Source of the DNA: Carallia brachiata
Taxonomy: Eukaryota; Streptophyta; Magnoliopsida; Malpighiales; Rhizophoraceae
Length of the DNA: 64,000 bases
Assembly: GCA_021464245.1 (NCBI GenBank)
Contig: JADCRB010000040.1
Span: forward strand, 1,156,939-1,220,938
Direction: 5' to 3'
Each line of letters begins with the position of its first letter. The first letter of the stretch is position 1. Position numbers and translations under genes: made by a program. Below the pieces are notes generated by a model that was given only the letters and a program-made list of their open reading frames with translations, ran no database searches and was not told the origin of the DNA. Shown here piece after piece: positions 46,716 to 59,554 of the stretch.

Positions 46716-49690
46716 GAGTGGCCGCATTTGAAGACAAGTGGTTTTTTTTTTCGGGTGTTTGTAGGGAGCTCTGTGCATTGATTTCAAATTTTCATCTGAA
46801 TATATCGCCTCTAGCTAATAGAATTTGGATGGTCATTTCCAAATGGATTTTGGGAAAATGGAGGAATTTTTGATAGGTTTTTCTACTTAATGAGCTCTTA
46901 TTTTTCTTTTTCCCTTTGCCCGTCTCATCGTTGTGAGGGCCCTTTCATTTGTGTCCTAATTGAGGTGTCTATTACTTGAGCTGAAGCACCCAAAAAAAAA
47001 AAAAGACACTCAAATAGTAATATTGTTTTGGATGGCATGTGTTGAAAATTTTGACCCTTTAAACGAGCTTATAGCCAAAACTCGGAAGCCAGTGAATTTA
47101 AGCTCTCCCCAGCATATTTTTGGTTTAAAGGAACACAAAGACGAGCCTTGGTGGGACATATGTTTATGTTACGTTTTTATGCTAGTTGCATGTAATGTGT
47201 GTGCTATGCGATCTTATTCTTCTGGAATTGATTTTCTTATTTACTTTTTTATTTAGTGACAAATGGATTTTAAACATCTGAACGTTATGCTCCACCTCAT
47301 AAAAACTGGGGCAATAGTTTATAGTGAGGAAAACTGGAAGAGACTGAAGGATGCGAAGAAGAAGAGTGAGGAAACTAAATTAAGCTGCTGCCTCTTAGAA
47401 CACAACTTTACTTACTATTGATCTAGCTTCTTAATGCCTACTGTATTCTTTACTCAAAGGAGGCATTTCAATGCCCAAGATTCTCGTATTGAAAAATTAG
47501 TCAATGTTGCTAAGATCTTTGTGGATGATCGATCCATTGTAAATTATCTTATATATGCTAATGATTATGTTGTTCAACATCGTAATATATATATAAGATA
47601 AACAAACAATTAATCCTAGACGTTAAGCAACCTTTTAATTAAATTTTAAATATTAGGGTCATTCCATTTAAATTATAAAGATTAATATATTTAATTTAAT
47701 TAAGTTTTACATTGGACTGACTGTTAAAAATAACAATTGACTGGATTAAAAAATTTTAAAAATTAAGAAAAATATATAAAAAATAAATAAAATAACTATA
47801 TCAGAATACATGTAAAATACGTTTCAATGTCCGTGTTTCAAGATGGGGTGGGCTTAGTACCCGATTGTGGTGATGGTGATTAAGGTGGTGGTGGTGGGGA
47901 TTGTGGTGGCGACTGAGGACCCCGTTGGTGACAGACAAGTGCTTTGCCAGCTGGATCCGGGTGGGCGTCTCATCGTCTGGCTCTGGGGATTTTCTAGGTG
48001 GGGTGCTTGTGTTCGTCGTGTTGAGGTGGTTCAAGCTCTGATCAATCATCAGCCATGGCCAGCAGTTCAAGCTCCGATTCTCCCCACAGCCTATTCGTCG
48101 CGTCTCCTCACACGATCTCCAAAGGTGGTGTTAATTTTCCAAAATATTTTTTTTGAAACCTCCTTTCTCCTCTGATTCTTCCTCTATTTTTATGGGTTTT
48201 TGGTCTAAAACTCTAGCTTGGATTCTACCCAGCTCCTCTCATTTTCTTTCTTCTTGTTGCTATAGCGTGGGTTCTTTGGTTTGTTGTGTTCTTTGGTTTG
48301 GTGTGTCGAATTGTGTGATCTTAATCTTTGTATTGGTTGTTTTGTTTCCTTTTGGTTTTTTTTTTTTCTTTCAATCTATAGAAAATGTATGTCATTGTTT
48401 CTTGTTTAAAATTAAATGCTGGAGAAAATTGGAGATTCAGAAATGATTCTGGCGTTTGTCTTCTTTTAGCTTTATCCTTTACTAAAATCTGAATCTTTTC
48501 TTTGCGTACACTCATTCTCTTCTTCTTAGCAATACTGTGCGTGATTTGTGTACGAAGAAGATGATAAATAATTTGTTTTAGATATTTTACGGATAAGGAT
48601 ATTTTAGACTTTTCATGTCAGTTATAATGGCATTTTGTAATTAAAATTAATTTTTATTAACGATTAATTAATGGAGTATATTTTTTTATAATTATAAATA
48701 AATATTGGTATATTTTTATAATTTTTAAAACTAAAGAATATTAATTATAAATACGTTTTATTTATAGATGTCAAATCAAATGTAAATTAGTTAGACATGA
48801 TTAAAATTTTTAGGAAATAAAAACATTTGAGGGTTAGAAGGGGTGAAAGTATTAGTTAGGTTTGAGTAACAAAAACCAACGTCACTGTCAAATTTGTCAT
48901 TTCGTATATCTTTATTAAATTTTATATAGGTAAAAATTTGTTTTGAAATAAAAAAGCAGCGACCAGAATTCTACATTTCCATCATGAAATATTATGATCA
49001 TCAAAAGAATAAATTTTATAATTCAAAAATAACAAAATGAATAACAAATTTTTAAATAATTTTATACCCTAATGGAGTTCAAAAAAGAAATTATAACAAA
49101 AGCTATTTTAGCCAAATAGTCGACGTCCGGTAAAAGTTGGGAAACTGACAAAGTCGAATGAAGGAATAAGACAACCGTGGGGCCCAATTTTAAATAAATA
49201 AATAAAATATTATAAAGTTGCATTCTTACTTTCGTTCTCAATTGGCTAAGCTTCCGAATGAGTTTTTGGCTTGAGTTTATTTAAGTGGTTGCTTGAGCTA
49301 AGTTAAGTATTGTCATGTTTAGCTCACGGCCTATATATTAAATAAATTTAAAAGTAAAATTTTACGTCAATGTCTTTTACTAGCAAGTCAAGTTTGAGAT
49401 CATGTGAAGTTAAGTTTTCGAGTTTTTAATAAATTATATTATTTAATTTTATAATATTAATAAAATAATTAAAAAAAAAGTTATTATTATACATAAATAT
49501 AAAAGGACAACAATGTTTATTTAAATAAACTAACCAATTAAAAATAAATATTTGAGCGTAATGTATAAATATGAATATATGTACAATATAATTTTGAAAA
49601 TGTACTTTATGAAATTATTTTTAATGTCATAATAGACAAGTTTTTTTAATTATTTTGTAGACAAATTTTTAAAAGATATCAAGTTGAACT
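46716..49690. other. Intergenic, no gene seen
   Basis: No supported gene. A (GGT)n-like patch at ~47863-47915 gives His-rich minus-strand frames that are repeat artefacts. 48150-48450 is T-rich and gives Phe/Leu-rich frames. 49230-49420 has repeated gctaag/ttgag words that may be a decayed repeat. Confidence 0.6.
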
Positions 49691-49906
49691 TATTATTTCT
49701 GAAGTTAATCCAGATTTAATTCTTAATTATTGTTTAAGTAGAATTTAGTTATTTAGTGTATTTTCATATTCGGGTAGAATTAAGATTTTGTTGTTACTAG
49801 TATATAATGACGTGTGATTTATATTTTGTATGTGTGCTTATCATTATTATTGTGTGATATTATTCAATTAATAAATTAGTAGTATTAAGTTAATTAAATT
49901 TAACAG

Positions 49907-49919
49907 TGGTATAAGAGCC
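49907..49919 (+). other. Initiator-tRNA-Met primer-binding site of the copia element
   Basis: tggtataagagcc matches the usual tggtatcagagcc complementary to the 3' end of initiator tRNA-Met with one change, and lies 1 bp after the LTR end ca. Confidence 0.85.
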
Positions 49920-50654
49920 AGGTTGATCGAGAAGTCACCGTTACTGAGTTTTAGATCAGTTGATCAATACTAAGAAATTTTGTTGAGTTTGTTCGCGTTA
50001 ATTGCTAGTAAAGTTGTCATCGTCAGGTATCGTACGAGATATCTGATCTGATCAGAAGAAGAAGAAGAGAGTAGTATCACGTTGCCAGAAGTTGGTCGGA
50101 GTTCTGCTGGACTGCTGCCACACGCGCCGCCACCGGAATCCGTTTAGTCGCTGGAAATCAGCCCCTTGCACCACTAACCGCCGATCTTCCCAAATCCGGT
50201 GGCCACGCGCTGAAAATCTTGCTGGAAACCCGTGGATCGAAAGAAGACCGAAAGTTCCAACCGCCGTCCCTCGCCATTTTTTGTCTTCTTCGGTCACCGC
50301 TACAGCTCAAAACCATCAGAATGATTCCCCGACCACCGATCTTCCTTTCCTAGCCTCAGATGATTCGGTTTGTCGCCGGAAAATCGCAAGGTCACCTTTT
50401 ACCGATTTTGTCATCGTTGATTTCGCCGCCCCGTCGCCGTTCGCCGCCGTTCTTTTGAGGTGTCGCCTCGAGGTCGGCACTAGCCCTCCTCACCAACACC
50501 GAACCATCACCGGTGTTTGTGTTGTAAGTTTCGTGAATCTAAGGCAAGAAATTTTGCGAAGAGGGAAGAAGGAAAAAAAAAGAAAGTTAAAGGGGTCAGA
50601 TTATAAATTTCACACAAATAAGGGGTTAGATTCAAAATAATAAAATTTGAAGAG

Positions 50655-51678
50655 ATGAATTTCAATATGAACGGTTCGATTCCAGTTTCAGTTCTTGTTT
50701 TAGATGGGAAAAATTACAATCGATGGTGTGTGCAGATGAAAGTCTTATTTGACTACAACGAGTTACTTATTGTCGTAGAGAACGAAGTTGAAGAGCTTGC
50801 CACAGATGCGGCAGAAGTTTAACGGACTGCTCATCGAGACACGCAGAAGAAGGATAAGAAGGCATTCTATTTTATTCATCAGGCGGTCAATGATGATAAT
50901 TTTGAGAAGATTGCAGGTGCAACTACGTCCAAGCAAGCATGAGATATTTTGACGACGCCTTTTCAAGGTACGGATAAAGTGAAGAAGGTGAAACTCCAAA
51001 CCTTACGATGTCAGTTTGAGTTGTTGCAGATGGAAATCTCAGAAACCGTTTCAGTTTATATCAGTAGAGTTCTCGCCCTGACGAATCAGATGAAAGTTTA
51101 TGGAGAGCAGCTTAATGATCAAGTTAAAGTTAAGAAGATTTTAAGGACACTCACACCGCGATATGAGCACATCATGGTTGCAATTGAGGAAGCACATGAT
51201 TTGTCGCAGATGTCAGTTGATGTATTGACGGGCACGTTGCAAGCTCACGAACAACGCATGAATGAAAGGTGCATTGAGAAACTAGTAGAACAAGCCTTCC
51301 AAAGTCAAGCTCCTATCAAAGGCGAGTAAAGTGATCAATCAAAGCAGAGGCAGAATTCCTCTCGTGAAAGAGGAAGATGATGAGCACGTGGTGGATCCTA
51401 CAACAATCGAGGTCGAGGAGGTCATTACAATAATTATGGAGGTTGAGACAATTATCAAAGGAATATGGACCACACAAACAGAGGTCGTAGTCGAGCCCGA
51501 GGCTAAGGAAGAGGTTAAGGTAGAGAAAGGCAGGACAAATCCAATGTTGAATGTTACTCATGCCACAAGCATGGCCATTATTCTCATGAATGCTGGTCGA
51601 AGGAGAATAATCAGACGACGTACTGTGCACAAGAGCATGCACAAAAAGGAGATGGTGATGGAAATCAAGCCCTCATGA
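50655..51678 (+). pseudogene. gag region of the copia element
   Basis: ATG at 50655 starts a frame with LVLDGKNYNRWCVQMKVLFD, the typical copia gag opening, ending at a stop near 50820. Reading continues after breaks with LRCQFELLQMEISETVSVYI and ILRTLTPRYEHIMVAIEEA (50949-51329). A zinc knuckle with Cys/His spacing (CYSCHKHGHYSHEC-like) is visible around 51555-51600 in another frame. Multiple frame changes. Confidence 0.8.
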
Positions 51679-51689
51679 TGATTACTGCA

Positions 51690-52110
51690 GTCACTGAAAC
51701 GCCAAATTACAACACATGGTTCTTGGACACTGGATACACCAACCACATGTGTGGAAAGAATGAGTTCTTTGTTGATCTTGATGAGTCAATCCTCTTCACG
51801 GTTAAATTTGCTGATGATAGCAGCGTTCCAGTGATGGAAAAGGGCGAATTCTTATCAAGTTGAAGAATGAAGACCACAATTATATCTCAAATGTGTTTTA
51901 TGTGCCAAATATGAAGAGCAACCTTCTTAGTTTAGGCCAATTACTTGCAAAAGAGCATAACATTACATTGTGTAATAACTGTCTCTCAATCACTGATGGT
52001 AGATGTACACTTATTCTCAAATCCCATTTGATGAACCAAATGTTTCGAGTTGATATTGCCACAGATGTTTACGCTTGTATAAGTGCTGTTGTGAAAGATG
52101 AGTCTTAGTT
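51690..52110 (+). pseudogene. Protease region of the copia element
   Basis: NTWFLDTGYTNHMCG at ~51712-51758 is the copia protease active site with DTG intact. It continues as VKFADDSSVPVMEKGEF and, in the adjacent frame, ISNVFYVPNMKSNLLSLGQL (51880-51945), a highly typical copia block. A frame change at ~51860 separates the two parts. Confidence 0.85.
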
Positions 52111-52990
52111 GTGGCATCTTCGGTTTGGTCATCTGAATTTTCATAGTTTGAAGCTGCTTGAACAGGGCAATATGGTAAAAGGTCTACCCAGGATTGATCA
52201 TTCAAGCTAAATATGCGAGGCTTGTATTCTTGCAAAGTAGAATAACTTGCCTTTTGTGGAAAGGAGGACTTGACGTGCAAGACGTACACTTCAGCTTATT
52301 CACTATGATGTTTGTGGTCCGATAAATATTCCATCAATTGGGAACAATAGGTACGTTCTCACATTTATTGATGATTTTTCGATGAAGACATGAGTTTATA
52401 TCCTGTAGAGGAAGTCTGAGGTGCTTGATCATTTTAAGAAGTTTAAAGTGTTTGTTCAAAGGCAGAGTGGACATTATATAAAGGTTTTGCGAACTGATGG
52501 TAGTGATGAATATGTTTATAATGAGTTCAAAGTGTATTGTGAAGAATATGGAATAAAGCATGAAGTCACTTTTCCTTACACACCACAACATAATGGAGTT
52601 GCTGAAAGGAAGAACAAGTCAATCATGAATATGGTTAGAAGCTTATTGAAGGCCAAATGAGTGTCCAATCCCTTTTGGGCAGAAGCTGTGTTGTGTTCTG
52701 TTTACTTGTTGAACAGGTCTCCAACAGCAAGTATTCAGAATATTACTCCTGAAGAAGTATGGACCGATTTTAAGCCTAGTGTGAGGTATCTGAAGGTGTT
52801 TGGCTCTATTGCTTATGCACATGTTCCTGCTGAGATGAGGAAAAAGTTAGATGATCAAGGAGTGAAGACAATTTTGCTTGGTTATTCAAAATGAGGATAT
52901 AAGTTGTTTAATCTTGTGACAAAGAAAGTGATTTTGAGTAAATATATGACTTTTGCAGAATATGAAGCATGGAAATTTGATGTTGAGGAG
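52105..52990 (+). pseudogene. Integrase of the copia element
   Basis: WHLRFGHLNF (52111-52140) is the pre-integrase motif with its zinc-binding His residues. The core follows: LIHYDVCGPI (first catalytic Asp), [21 protein letters not shown] (second Asp) and [15 protein letters not shown] (catalytic Glu in the copia HNGVAERKN block). The C-terminal part reads LKVFGSIAYAHVPAEMRKKL. Stops at several places (for example before 52661) disable it. Confidence 0.88.
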
Positions 52991-53249
52991 TAGAATGATT
53001 TTCAGAGACGTCCTATTGTTATCTTAGGAGAATAGGAGTCTCAAGTTGCAGTCCCTAATGCAAATAGGGAAGTTGCCCTAGTTCCTGCTCAGAATCCAAT
53101 ACCATAAGCTCCCCAAGAGAATCAAAAGCCGAGGAGAAATCGTCAACATTCAGTTCGACTACAAGACTATGAGGTAATCCCTGATAATGCTGTTAATGAT
53201 GATGGGGATTTGGTGCATTTTGCAATGTGTACGGATTGTGAACCTGTAT

Positions 53250-53765
53250 CGTTTGATGAGGCGACTCAGGACCTTAAGTGGGTGAATGCAATGAATAAAA
53301 AAATCAAGGCGATTGAGAAGAATAAGACTTGGGAGCTTCCTAATATGCCACGAGGTTACAAAGCTATTGATGTGAAATGAGTTTTCAAGACTAAGAGGAA
53401 GTCAAATGGAGAAGTAGAGAGGTACAAAATAAGATTGGTAGCTAAAGGATTTGAACAACGTCCTGATTATGACTACTATGAGGTCTTATCTCCTGTTGTT
53501 CGCATGGAAACTGTTAGACTTATTATTACTTTGGTTGCTCAGAATCATTAAAGAATTCATCAAATGAATGTGAAGTCAGCCTTTTCTTAACAGTCTACTT
53601 GAAGAGGAAGTGTTTGTAAAGCAACCTTAAGGCTTTGTGAAGGAAGAAAGTGAAAAGAAGGTTTATAAGTTGAATAAAGTACTGTATAGATTACAGCAAG
53701 TACTTAGGGCATGAAATAATCGCATTGATTCTTTCTTTCATAAAACTAATTTTCACGTAATAAAT
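53250..53765 (+). pseudogene. Reverse transcriptase start of the copia element, truncated
   Basis: Reads WELPNMPRGYKAIDVK, then a stop where W is usual, then VFKTKRKSNGEVERYKIRLV, AKGFEQRPDYDYYEVLSPVV and a damaged MNVKSAF block. The YVDD catalytic block is absent because the element ends near 53765. No RNase H. Confidence 0.85.
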
Positions 53766-56200
53766 TTGAAAACTAAGTGTGTCACGTAAGGCAGCCAATT
53801 CATCGTTCCATTAGGATCCTGTTAGTAAAACTAACGGACTGGTGACATTGAAAACAAAGTTTAAGTTGGGTGATGTAATTAAATAAAATTGACATTGAGT
53901 GATAAAAGTGAAAACAAGTTGTATGTTCGATCATGAAAAATATAAATGACCCTTTATCATCCGACTACTGCCTTCCAAAAAGTTTGTGGTTGCCTTTCCA
54001 GCAATAATAAACAGCTAAGCAAGCAGTCTGGTACCCAAACGATCGACGTAGCTTTGTCTTTCGGTGGCAAATGTCAATATGTCCAATTTGAGGACACAAG
54101 TCGTTAAGAAAACTGAAAGGGCAGCCTTTCATTTTCGGCCGTTCTTTTGGAAATTTGGTTACCCGCAAGCTCTTAAGGTCAACTTTAGTTTTTTTTTTTT
54201 ATTTACTAAAAAGACTATTATGTAATGACCTGTATAATAAAAATAATTTTCTTATTTTTATATCTCATTCTCCTTCCTAAAAGTCAAACTCTTAAAGGTG
54301 TTAATTCTTAATCATGAAGTATCTTCCCGAGAGACTACTTTAGTCCAATTAACAGGAAAAGGGATCAATTCCATTAGTTAACAGTTGGTTTTCATGAAAC
54401 CAACGGATGGAAGGAAAAGTAAAAATGGGTTTGCATTCACTAATAAGAAGGGTGAACAATTAATGACCTTATTTGCGACAATTGACCATATCTTAAGTAA
54501 ATGTAATTATATGAACTGCTATTTTCATGCCTATTTTTATCACAAAAATGCAAAACTGTTGTCTTGATACCAAACATGATAATTTTCTCACCAAAAAAAA
54601 AAAACGAAAAAGAAACAAACAAATAAAAATATACCTAAGATGACAATTTTGACACCAAAAGCAATGGTTTTGGTGTATATAGTACAAAAAATGTTGATGT
54701 AAACAACTCTAATCATATATTACCAACTTACTGTTGATATATATTAATAATAATAATAGTTCAGCAGTTTGAGGGTCTAATATGATCAATAGTTCCAATG
54801 TATTGTTGCACGTTAAGCCAAAGTAAAAGAATTTAGGTTATGAAGTAGTTCCTGATGAGTATGTCATTCTTGGGCATAGGTACATGTTTAGAGAAAATTT
54901 GTTAAAGAAAATGTTCATAATATAACGAATTATCAATTTTATATAATTACATTGATAAAATATAAAATAACAAAAAAAAAAATTCTTGCTTCTTTTTTTT
55001 ATATATATACAAAGAATAAATGTGGTTGCAAAAAAATTGAAGATTTACTATATTTCAACGTTTATCGGTATAAAAGTTGTGCAATTTCCTCTGGATCTGT
55101 ACTTTTTCCGCTTTCTTTTGGTGAGAGGGGTATGATTCACTATATATAAATACAACAAAGATAGTGCACCGAACATAGCATTCAGACACTTTTTCAAGAA
55201 GTGTCGAGATGTTAACTACAAAATACAATTGGTTACATTATTACTATAATTGTGTTGATTTTTTTAGGAAAAAAAATTTTGTTTTTGTGTCAGCATATAC
55301 TTGTGGAATTTTTTTTTAAAATTTTAGAATAATACTTATTTAATTTTTAATTTTAATTTTATAATTTTTTTGAAATAAATTTTAAAAATATTCAACACCG
55401 CTACATTTTGAGTGCAATTGGGTATTCAACTCATCCGGACACCACCTCCACATGCCAATCCTTGCCATATAAATATAAGTCATTTGAATTTATCGTGAGT
55501 AGAGGTGTTAAAATCTAACCCGACTTGATAGGTTGACTCGAATCCGCCTGAAAAATACTATCTAAAATTGACCCGAAAGATGGTTTAACCTGAAACGACT
55601 TGAACCCAAAATGACTTGTTTGACCCGAATTTTTTTTTCTTAAGGAAACAAAAAAATAAAATAAAAAGAATTTAGCATACATTACATTATATAAAATGTA
55701 GATTCTACTATTTTCAATATAAATCTTAAATATAAATTTCTTTAGAACATTTTGAAATTTTTTATATAGTGTTCAATTTTATTTTGAGTTTTTAAAATGT
55801 TTTAAAATAAGTTTCTTAAATTATTTTTTGATCTTATAATTTTTTTTAATTTTAAAAAAATTTTAGTAAAATTTTTGAAATTTTTAAAATTTTTAATAAA
55901 AAATGCCACGTAATCATTTTGATGACGTGACCAACCCGTGGGTTGATTTAAACTCGACCAAAACCCAAAGTAAACTAATTTAAAATGGCTCGAATATAAC
56001 TTAATTTATAAGTAATCTGACTTGAAGTGATCTAAATTCGAAGTGATCCAATCTGAACGTGACTTAATAACTTAATCGTGAGAGCTACTTTTATTAAAGT
56101 ATTTTCTTTTTGTCATTTTTCTTCCCACATGGTTTTGCTTCGGACCAAAACAAGGTGGAAATACTTGTAAACCAACGACTAGACAAAACAAATCCTTAAA
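53766..56200. other. Intergenic, no gene seen
   Basis: No supported coding region. 55505-56080 has gacccgaa/ttgacccg words at the left and repeated tgacttgaagtgatc-like words at the right with an AT-rich middle. This suggests another decayed inverted-repeat element, but its ends could not be fixed. Confidence 0.55.
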
Positions 56201-56484
56201 ATAATCAAGAGAGATAAGGAATGTATGTATTGCTTAGTTGGACGCAGGCCAACGAACCAACATAAGTCGACGAAGAAGCAAACGGCAGAAGCAAAGTCTC
56301 ATTTTCCGCCTTCCTTCCCACCAAGTATCTCCGTTTGCTCCTTCCACAAACTCCATCCCAACCCAATAAAACTTCACACAACGCCCTTTTTCTCTTCCCC
56401 CACGACCCTCAAATTCCTCTCGCCCCAACCATTACACTTTCAATTTAATCTCAGATAACTTCCCGTTTTCTTGATTGCCGGAGC

Positions 56485-57060
56485 ATGAATCACGCGGCTG
56501 CTTCTCGCACTATAGAAATCACTGTCCGGTCAGCAGAAAACCTGCGTCTTGATGGAAAACCAGTGAAGAAGGACACTTTTGTCGTCGTCAAGATCGACCC
56601 TTATAATCACCGTTCGACGAAGGCCGATTATGAGGGAGGAAGCCACCCCTCGTGGAATGAGGAACTCGTAATGGACATGCCAATTCACGCCCGCTCCCTA
56701 ACCCTCGAGGTGCGATGCAAGGTTGGCTCTTCGAGCAGAGTTATTGGCATCGCGAGCGTTCCCATTTCCGATTTCTTGGGATATTACGCGCCGGAGAATT
56801 ACTTGCACTTCTTGAGTTACCGGCTGAGGGATCCCACAGGTGAAAGGAACGGTATTGTTAATGTGACGGTTAGAGTAAAGTCGTCGCCCTCGGCCGAGAC
56901 GAGGAAGAATGTGAAGGAATACATGTGTAATTCACCGTCGTCATCGTCAGCAGTGCCACCGTTGGGAGTGCCAGTGGGTGTGTCCCTGGGTAACAGGAAC
57001 GGCTACGGTTATGGGGAGGTTGTTACTGGGGTTCCTGTTTGGCCTGCTTCTGGCGCTTGA
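56485..57060 (+). CDS. C2-domain protein, BON1-associated protein (BAP2)-like, copy 1
   Basis: Intronless gene of 191 residues, within the usual BAP length (about 190-210). BAP proteins bind phospholipid membranes through one C2 domain and work with BON1/copine to restrain cell death and defence. Residues ~9-130 form the C2 domain: TIEITVRSAENLRLDGKPVK, SHPSWNEELVMDMP, SLTLEVRCK, IGIASVPISDFLGYY and LHFLSYRLRDPTGERNGIVN. The tail is Ser/Pro-rich and ends with VVTGVPVWP, a signature of this family. No membrane span or signal peptide. The start is the first in-frame ATG. Paralogue of 62602-63213. Function is inferred by family. Confidence 0.88.
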   Translation: MNHAAASRTIEITVRSAENLRLDGKPVKKDTFVVVKIDPYNHRSTKADYEGGSHPSWNEELVMDMPIHARSLTLEVRCKVGSSSRVIGIASVPISDFLGYYAPENYLHFLSYRLRDPTGERNGIVNVTVRVKSSPSAETRKNVKEYMCNSPSSSSAVPPLGVPVGVSLGNRNGYGYGEVVTGVPVWPASGA

Positions 57061-57779
57061 TTGATTCCGCCCCGTTTAATTGGGCTATATTATATGTACA
57101 TATAATTTTTTTTATTACGTTTATATACATTTATTTTTAAATTGTGAGTATATTTTGTACAATTATAAAAAAAAATATGTAATAAAAAAATAGTAATATT
57201 TTTTATATTATTTTTTATCGTTACGATTGCACAAAACATGTATATAATTACACACAAAAGATTACATGTAAAAACAGTATGAAAAAAAGCATATGCCCAC
57301 AAATATTTTTCCTTTTAAATACTGCAACCTACAGAATAATACTATTCTGTGGAATAACACGAATTCCACTTTGTAAAGCTCAACCCGTAAATATATGCAA
57401 TGTTTTCCGTATTTAGATAAAGACGCCAGAATTTGTTCGAACTTCGAATAATAAAAGATCAAATTGATCAATGATTTTATTTTATTTTTTTTTTTGTTTT
57501 ATCTGTATTGTGTGTTCATGCAAGCCGTTGAATCGAATGTGATAAGATTATTATTTTACCAGCTATCAATTTTTTAAATACTGCAACCCTACAGAATAAT
57601 ACTATTTTGTGTTAATAGAATCAAAGCTCTTTGTTAAAAAAAATATAGATAATAGAGTGAAAATTCACCTGATGTGCCGCGCCATTTGCAGGTCAAAGCT
57701 TTCACCTACTGTGTGTTAGGCTAGATATTAGTAGGTTTCTTGTTTGGATTTATTATTATTATTATTAGTATTTTGTCTA
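57061..57779. other. Downstream of C2 copy 1, no gene seen
   Basis: AT-rich. A 28-base near-repeat around tactgcaaccctacagaataatac occurs at ~57320 and ~57580. Poly-T at ~57480-57494 and a (TTA)n run at ~57750-57765. No ORF with a domain. Confidence 0.6.
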
Positions 57780-57995
57780 ATGGGTATGGCACAAGGCCTA
57801 GAACGTACCTAGAAACTTAAGTTAACGAGGGGCCGGATGACTCCAACCATATCTTGATGAAGCAGAGGAGCTATACCAATGGGTAGAGTCGCCATCATGT
57901 GAAATCCTAAACTCCTTGTAAAAGTCCAGCCAGCCAAATAATCAGCCACCTGATTTCCATCTCTTGGAAATCAGCCACCTGAAATTTCTGGAGAC
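57780..57995 (-). mobile_element. LINE-type RNase H 3' fragment
   Basis: Minus strand reads RDGNQVADYLAGWTFTRSLG at ~57895-57960, then LPIGIAPLLHQDMVGV. This is the C-terminal RNase H wording (REGNxVADxLA ... LLxxDxxGV) of plant non-LTR elements. Truncated at both sides. A short duplication of aatcagccacctga occurs at ~57941 and ~57968. Confidence 0.65.
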
Positions 57996-59554
57996 CTGTA
58001 CACTCCAGTCCCTACTTAACTTAACCCTGCAATTTTGTATTATGTTTATGTTTTTTTATTAAGAAGTCTGTGTAACTTTTTTTATCTTTAGAAATTTCAC
58101 ACTCCTTTCATGGAATAGAACCTGAAAATTCTAAGTCAAAAATTTATGTTTTAACTATGAAGGTATGCACTAAAGAATTTATATTAATATTTTTACGTTG
58201 ACTTTTTTTTTTTTTGGAAAAACAAAGTCTTATAAAATGTTGTCTTCTTATCTGCCACGTGCTACCTTGTCTTATCTTTTTTTTTTTTTTTTGAGGAATA
58301 CCTTATCCAGATTTAATCTAATTGAGTTGACTTATCTTGATATTTCAGAGAGCCTTCGGACTTTTTTTTTGGCATAAAAAAATAAACCTATTAATTGTTT
58401 ATTCCAATCATTGCTTGGGTTTGTTATGTTCATGTTCTTCACAAATTATTTATTTTATCCACTTATATTTCATTGGAAGATTGGTAATTCCGGATACTCT
58501 TACATATATATAAAGCTAACTAGTTGTCCCAATCCATGGCCTCAGCAAGTAGTTAGTACTTAGTAGTGGCCTAGTTCAGTTAGTCCAATATCGTATTTCA
58601 TCTTAATAATTACTAAGTACTTTTGTTACTTACGTTACGCACAGATGTTATTATTATGATTATTTTTTCGTTCCCAAATAATTGGATATATATGAAACAC
58701 TGAGTAATATGCACTCCAATGAGATGTATGAGTGTCATATAAATTTTACATAATTTTTATAATTACTATATGCATCTCTTTTTATAGATGATATGTCTTG
58801 TACATTCTATTATTATATTTTGCCAAAATATATAATTTGATGCAAACAAATGAATGCAAAAATAAATAAAACTTATCATAAATAATGCAGTAATGTAAAA
58901 AGTCCAATGATATACCACAACTTTCATAGCCAACAATATTCCACAATCTGTTAGTAGCACAAATTATAACCAAAAAAGAAAAAGTAAAACCAATTTTGAA
59001 GCGTTAAGTTATGGTCTATACCAAAAAGACAAATATTCTATTATGGCAAACAACCGCAACTAACCTAAAAGAAAAAGATACCGAATGGGAGAAGAAGCAG
59101 ATATAACACTTCTTTTTTTTTTTATTTATTTTTTTTCTTTTAACGGAAAGGAAAAGTTTTTATTAGATGACAACATAAGTACAAGATCCGATAGACAAGC
59201 CTAACCTCAGTCCACTATACTGAATGGTCCACCAAAAATTTAGCACACTACTAGTCAATGATAATGGGGCTTTTTTCACGGCTGCATTGTAGATCTAGAA
59301 AGACGACAGCTGGTAGACTGATCCTCAGCCACTACAACTCATCAACAGAGAAGCCCAACTCGTCGAACAGAATGGCTACAACTCAAGAAACAGCACAACG
59401 CCAGTGAGATTCTATTGCAGCCACTAAAAATTTTTTGGGCTAATGTGGCTGTTCCACCGCCAAGAGTATTTGCGTTTAAAATCAGCTTGCTTCTGGCTCC
59501 CCATAACTCAACCAAACAACCTACTATAATGCTTTGTTTCGAGCTCCTCACACT
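57996..59554. other. Intergenic, no gene seen
   Basis: No supported gene. Poly-T runs at ~58203-58216 and ~58277-58292. 59140-59550 is less AT-rich and holds short open frames on both strands (for example 59415-59603 plus and 59342-59551 minus) without recognisable domains; it may be a decayed transposon. Confidence 0.55.

Larger units (their letters stand above)
49700..53765 (+). mobile_element. Ty1/copia LTR retrotransposon, decayed and 3'-truncated
   Basis: Plus strand: end of a 5' LTR (up to ~49905, aatttaaca), primer site, GC-rich leader, gag with zinc knuckle, protease, GAG-pre-integrase, integrase, then reverse transcriptase. Integrase before RT defines Ty1/copia. Sequence stops within RT at ~53765, so the second half of RT, RNase H and the 3' LTR are missing. 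In-frame stops occur in every domain. The outer LTR edge near 49700 is uncertain. Only LTR element in the window on the plus strand. Confidence 0.9.

Noticed and set aside
46960..47256. 98-codon plus-strand frame after the MITE pair, considered as continuation of the 45492 ORF
   Set aside because: Begins in poly-A, has no recognisable domain and no convincing splice link to the upstream ORF.
47801..48175. His-rich minus frame and Val/Gly-rich plus frame
   Set aside because: Caused by a GGT/ACC simple repeat; no conserved domain and no start context.
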